Part shown: positions 6,601 to 8,572 of the stretch, one piece after another
Layout: each line of letters begins with the position of its first letter
Position numbering within the stretch: the first letter of the stretch is position 1
NCBI GenBank assembly: GCA_009781575.1
Contig: WQXW01000058.1
Location: 1 to 8,572 of the forward strand
Length of the DNA stretch: 8,572 nt
Source of the DNA: Solirubrobacterales bacterium
GTDB taxonomy: Bacteria; Actinomycetota; Thermoleophilia; Solirubrobacterales; Solirubrobacteraceae
Reading direction: 5' to 3'
Position numbers and translations under genes: made by a program
Notes under the pieces: generated by a model
What the model was told of the DNA's origin: nothing
Database searches by the model: none
What the model saw: the letters and a program-made list of their open reading frames with translations, nothing else

Positions 6601-7085
6601 CCGTGGCGCTCCCCCCGGTGCGTGTCGGGTCGGGCGCGACCGTGCGGGTGCGCCCGCAGAGCTGGCGGGCGCTCGGCGCAACGAGGATCGTCCTCACCAC
6701 GAGCGCACACGGCCGCACCACCACGCGCCTGCTCCGCGGCCACGGCCTCGCGCGGCGCTTTGCCACGGTGCGCGGCGCGCAGCTCGGCCCGGTGCAGCGG
6801 GGCCGCGCGCACCTGGATGTGTCACTCGCGCTTCACCACCCGCCGGCGGGCGCGTCGGTGATGGTGAGCGCAAGCGTGGCCCAGCACGGTCACCTCATCT
6901 CAAAGCCGGCGCCGTCCCTGCTGCGAGGCGGCGCGGCGGCCGGCGGGAATGTGGCGCTCGCGCTGCCGAGGCCGCTGCGCGCGGGCCGCTACCAGGTGCA
7001 CGTGCGCCTGCTGGAGATCTCGAGCAGCGGCGCGATCCAGTCCTCCACCGCGGTGGCGCGCACGCTGGGCCTGCGGGTGAGCTGA
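3627..7085 (+). CDS. Large secreted IPT/TIG protein with a papain-like (C39-like) cysteine peptidase-like domain
   Basis: The 1152-aa product is predicted to be exported. It has a basic/polar start, a hydrophobic core LAAMLALAALALP and an ASA/GAA cleavage region near residues 26-29. ATG 3627 is chosen because it gives a full signal peptide; ATG 3648 with GAGGAG upstream is an alternative, and GTG 3534 is unlikely. Layout: a beta-sandwich-like region with two Cys ending in IDDFSVQW-type sequence (about 35-207, reads MDDFSVQW), Ig-like beta regions (about 208-438), an IPT/TIG domain (about 440-525, GSEVTIKGIGFCPGAKVTFG), then a segment about 526-780 with GICFGMAF (Cys590), EAHTVLAYD (His696) and LYNPNTPF (Asn717/719). 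That order fits a papain-fold catalytic triad. The C-terminal 370 residues are beta-rich with Ig-like features. No C-terminal anchor or sorting motif is seen. It directly abuts the next secreted gene. The peptidase assignment is inference; exact substrate is unknown. Confidence 0.85.
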   Translation: MRSDHARMGALAAMLALAALALPASAGAAPQTTTIDDDGLAPGTAVAQYPSSNPEIRFVTPGEYGFATGSPGDGVVSYQACGGAPTVEAVGAATHSPPNALGMSYCGALEFPFHGDFAVLTETADEVSAYVGNPARAGARFELDAYDVARKLIASKTVTAAEAAITTPLALTAPNHAYTIAFVAIYEISQGNAQFSMGMDDFSVQWGEGKPSISLASSLHAAQLAQSAHVQFHVSVIRHNHSNGEVQLSATGLPAGVHAGFGEDPLTGTNTSTPLTIEVDGTAPLGSSNGALKAVPTTPAAGENDEEVPIAIQVVAPFGVYVGSGERVSQPSRTKVSLPPCSAVAVPVTTILGPGFEGGPINLALATGGDSSDIGSVSLPLHQLINPITFGLDGVDEQALTVTSNGAADPNGATFEVAITPTAGQFSEPPAAVEVEKADPRISSMYNYASTPQLHHPGSEVTIKGIGFCPGAKVTFGNSGATVSASYVNSDGTELRATTPMLATSGPVTVESAGRTATSPEPLHVQSFRNTWGFSWKNENYGMHIDEKMIEEIFGEEETHESIEHIVTWRKPNAWLYEELTNKYIGKGICFGMAFSSLEFRNFPALLTEGEFPGTSPYPWALSGPSRPSDPLLRFAIENFSLQFTDQLIPVEVHAIDSIHSTNEDIDSIEAGLNENYGEPVMIGLIEWKGLSVEAHTVLAYDTRPLGGGSVEVRLYNPNTPFTSGEETDAKAHEEAELTNSQLIMKDGRWSFPEKGWSGSEADMIVYRHSELPIINGEFPKLPGLTTLGKVLLGMGSGDDGVTQVSDGHGSLFAGGQLAPQSAWPAGVAPVPNFNSQSAPLQLLALDPSSSRPVTATVARSTGGGAMNMLLPGLQASLQAGAHQGQVDHVSVDPHTDTIGYRTSAAHAPLGGTLISAAGARAGVAVHPPGKRSTNQSALGDRVVRFHLDTGSGDSEHLSLPGGRELVLRHSGAPTTISVQLSAFTAHAQPVAVALPPVRVGSGATVRVRPQSWRALGATRIVLTTSAHGRTTTRLLRGHGLARRFATVRGAQLGPVQRGRAHLDVSLALHHPPAGASVMVSASVAQHGHLISKPAPSLLRGGAAAGGNVALALPRPLRAGRYQVHVRLLEISSSGAIQSSTAVARTLGLRVS

Positions 7086-7088
7086 GTG
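7075..7088 (+). promoter_or_regulatory. Zero-gap gene junction with overlapping RBS
   Basis: GGGTGAG (7075-7081) lies inside the last codons of the upstream gene. TGA (7083-7085) is followed at once by the GTG start (7086-7088) in the same frame. The weak SD is 4 nt from the GTG. This suggests termination-reinitiation coupling. Confidence 0.55.
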
Positions 7089-8572
7089 GGGCGCCAAGGG
7101 CCGGCGCGATTCACCGTCCGTGCGGGTGCGCTGCCGACAGGGCTGGTGGTGGCCTGCTGCGCGCTCGCGGCGGCCGTCCCGCCGGCACGGGGCGCGATCA
7201 CGGTCAACACCTTCCAGGATGAGGTGGTGCCCCACGACGGCACCTGCTCGCTGCGCGAGGCGGTGGCGGCGGCCAATCAACCGGGCACCTTCTCGCCGGA
7301 CTGCCCGGGCGCGCAGAGTGGTGGCACCACCACGATCGTGCTGCCCGCGGGCGCCTACCACCTGGCGGCGCGTGAACAGCTGTCGATCACGGTCGCCGGG
7401 GTGCACGTGGCGCTGGAGGGCACGAGCGGGGACCCGTCGCTGACCACCATCTACGGCGACGACGGGACTGGGCCCACCGAACGGGGCCGGGTGCTGGCGA
7501 TCGCTCCGGGGGCGAGCGTGGCGGTGAGCGGGCTCACGGTGCGCGGCGGCTACACCGCGGACGGCGCGCCGGGCGCGGCGGGCGGCACCGGCCCGGGCGG
7601 CGCCGGCGAACCGGCACAGCAGGGCGGGGGCATCTACAACGCGGGCACGCTCACGCTCAGCGATGTGGTGGTGAGCGACAACCACACCGGCATCGGCGGC
7701 GCGGGTGGCGCGGGCGGAACGGGCCCCAACCTGGAATTCTTCCCCGGGGGAGCGGGCGGCGCGGGCGGCGCGGGCGGCGGCATCTACAACGCGGGCGCGC
7801 TCACGCTGCTCGATTGCTCGCTGGAGGGCAACGAAACCGGGGCGGGCGGCGAAGGGGGCGCGGGGGCGCTCTTCGAACCCGGCGGCGCGGGGGCTCAGGG
7901 CGGCGCGGGTGGCGGGCTCGACAACGGCCCCACCGGCCACGTGTCGCTGACGGGGACGGTCGTGGCGGGCGACCACGCCGGCGCGGGCGGGCCGGGCGGC
8001 GTGTCATTCGTGCCGGGCGCTCCCGGCCAGGGAGGCAACGGCGGCGGGATCTCGAGCGAAGGCTCGGTGAGCGCGCAGGCGGTGGCGATCACTCACAACA
8101 GCGCGGGGCCGGGCGCGGGCGGCGGCGGCCTCGGGGGCGTGGGCGGCGGTATCGACAACATGGGTCAGCTGGCGCTGAGCGCGGCCACGATCGCGGGCAA
8201 CGCGGCGGGCGGGGGCGGCGAAGGCGGGGCGCTCGCGCCAAGGGGCGGCCAGGGAGGCTCCGGCGGGGGCATCTCCGATTCGGGTGTGGCGACGCTCTCG
8301 GACGACACACTCGACGAAAACAGCGCCGGCGGGGGCGGGGGCGGGGAGAGCACCTCGGGCGGCGCCAATGCGGGCAACGGCGGCGGCGCGGGCGGGGGCG
8401 GCGCGATCGAGTACGGCACTCCCGGCTCGATGTCGCTGACCGCGCTGACGATCGCGTTCAACGCGGTGGGCCGGCCGGGCGGGGGCGGTCAGGCGAGCGG
8501 CGGCGGCTCCCCCGGCGCGGCGGGCGCGGGCGCGGTGGGCGGCGCAATCGAGGACGCGGGCGCAAGCCTCAC
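7086..8572 (+). CDS. CSLREA-domain, Gly-rich right-handed beta-helix secreted protein (truncated by window edge)
   Basis: An open frame of 495 codons runs off the right edge. GTG 7086 is chosen because it gives a basic N-terminus (MGRQGPARFTVR), a hydrophobic stretch GLVVACCALAAAVPPARGA and the mature start ITVNTF. The adjacent Cys pair in the hydrophobic stretch raises a lipoprotein possibility, but no clear lipobox spacing is seen. Residues 38-59 (ITVNT...DGTCSLREA) are the CSLREA N-terminal motif typical of choice-of-anchor and beta-helix surface proteins. From about residue 180, modules begin GGGI(Y/D/S)N and run through a strand such as TLTLSDVVVSDN into long Gly/Ala loops. The pattern resembles polymorphic outer-membrane/parallel beta-helix repeats with PE_PGRS-like loops. 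Likely an exported surface or matrix protein; no enzymatic motif is visible. The C-terminal anchor, if any, lies outside the window. Confidence 0.85.
   Translation, partial: MGRQGPARFTVRAGALPTGLVVACCALAAAVPPARGAITVNTFQDEVVPHDGTCSLREAVAAANQPGTFSPDCPGAQSGGTTTIVLPAGAYHLAAREQLSITVAGVHVALEGTSGDPSLTTIYGDDGTGPTERGRVLAIAPGASVAVSGLTVRGGYTADGAPGAAGGTGPGGAGEPAQQGGGIYNAGTLTLSDVVVSDNHTGIGGAGGAGGTGPNLEFFPGGAGGAGGAGGGIYNAGALTLLDCSLEGNETGAGGEGGAGALFEPGGAGAQGGAGGGLDNGPTGHVSLTGTVVAGDHAGAGGPGGVSFVPGAPGQGGNGGGISSEGSVSAQAVAITHNSAGPGAGGGGLGGVGGGIDNMGQLALSAATIAGNAAGGGGEGGALAPRGGQGGSGGGISDSGVATLSDDTLDENSAGGGGGGESTSGGANAGNGGGAGGGGAIEYGTPGSMSLTALTIAFNAVGRPGGGGQASGGGSPGAAGAGAVGGAIEDAGASL
7623..8572 (+). repeat. Gly-rich beta-helix modules (at least eight)
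   Basis: Modules start with GGGI/GGGL/GGAI at 7623, 7773, 7908, 8040, 8142, 8262, 8397 and 8538, with spacings of 50, 45, 44, 34, 40, 45 and 47 codons. Each has a hydrophobic strand followed by a turn often carrying Asn (SDN, EGN, AGN, DEN), then a Gly/Ala loop of variable length. Strands are conserved in pattern while loops vary in length and sequence. The array continues past the right edge. Confidence 0.8.

Noticed and set aside
6900..7976. Minus-strand 358-codon open frame spanning the junction of the two secreted genes
   Set aside because: It crosses a well-supported stop/start junction and is antisense to CSLREA and signal-peptide coding sequence.
7623..8572. Repeat array as CRISPR or non-coding satellite
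   Set aside because: Repeats are in frame, degenerate, of unequal length and encode a consistent strand-turn-loop protein pattern.

Overview
The window is very GC-rich and gene-dense, with G/C-ending codons, TetR/MFS and BcrA-type ABC genes, and large secreted CSLREA/beta-helix and IPT/TIG proteins. This fits a high-GC actinobacterium. The mix of protein types points to Thermoleophilia/Solirubrobacterales, but that placement is inference from style and not from a marker gene.

Left part, minus strand (1-2495): an ABC transporter ATP-binding protein of the BcrA/DrrA export type runs off the left edge and is broken by an in-frame TGA at 71-73, where the family normally carries Cys. A 244-bp spacer upstream of it (725-968) holds a 46-bp near-perfect palindrome and three 16-bp direct repeats. 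Next comes a 14-helix DHA2-type (EmrB/QacA) MFS drug exporter with a repetitive Ala/Gly/Gln tail.

Centre (2496-3626): the MFS gene is divergent from a TetR-family regulator. Their shared promoter region has two copies of one 16-bp palindrome (CGGAATGTnnATTCCG), 35 bp apart centre to centre and overlapping -10-like boxes. This looks like a self-contained TetR-controlled efflux switch. The 253-bp gap after tetR holds a GC hairpin, a G-quadruplex-like run and a candidate promoter, but no gene.

Right part, plus strand (3627-8572): two large predicted secreted proteins lie directly end to end. The first (1152 aa) has a signal peptide, an N-terminal beta-sandwich region, Ig-like regions, an IPT/TIG domain and a central segment whose Cys...His...Asn pattern resembles a papain-like (C39-like) cysteine peptidase. 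The second starts at a GTG immediately after the first gene's TGA and in the same frame. It has a signal peptide, a CSLREA motif and at least eight Gly-rich beta-helix modules resembling PE_PGRS sequence, and it is cut by the right edge. Probable translational coupling suggests the two are made together for the cell surface or outside.

The main points of novelty are the in-frame TGA in the ABC gene, the palindrome-plus-repeat spacer, the double operator, the peptidase-like domain hidden in a TIG protein, and the zero-gap in-frame junction of the two secreted genes.
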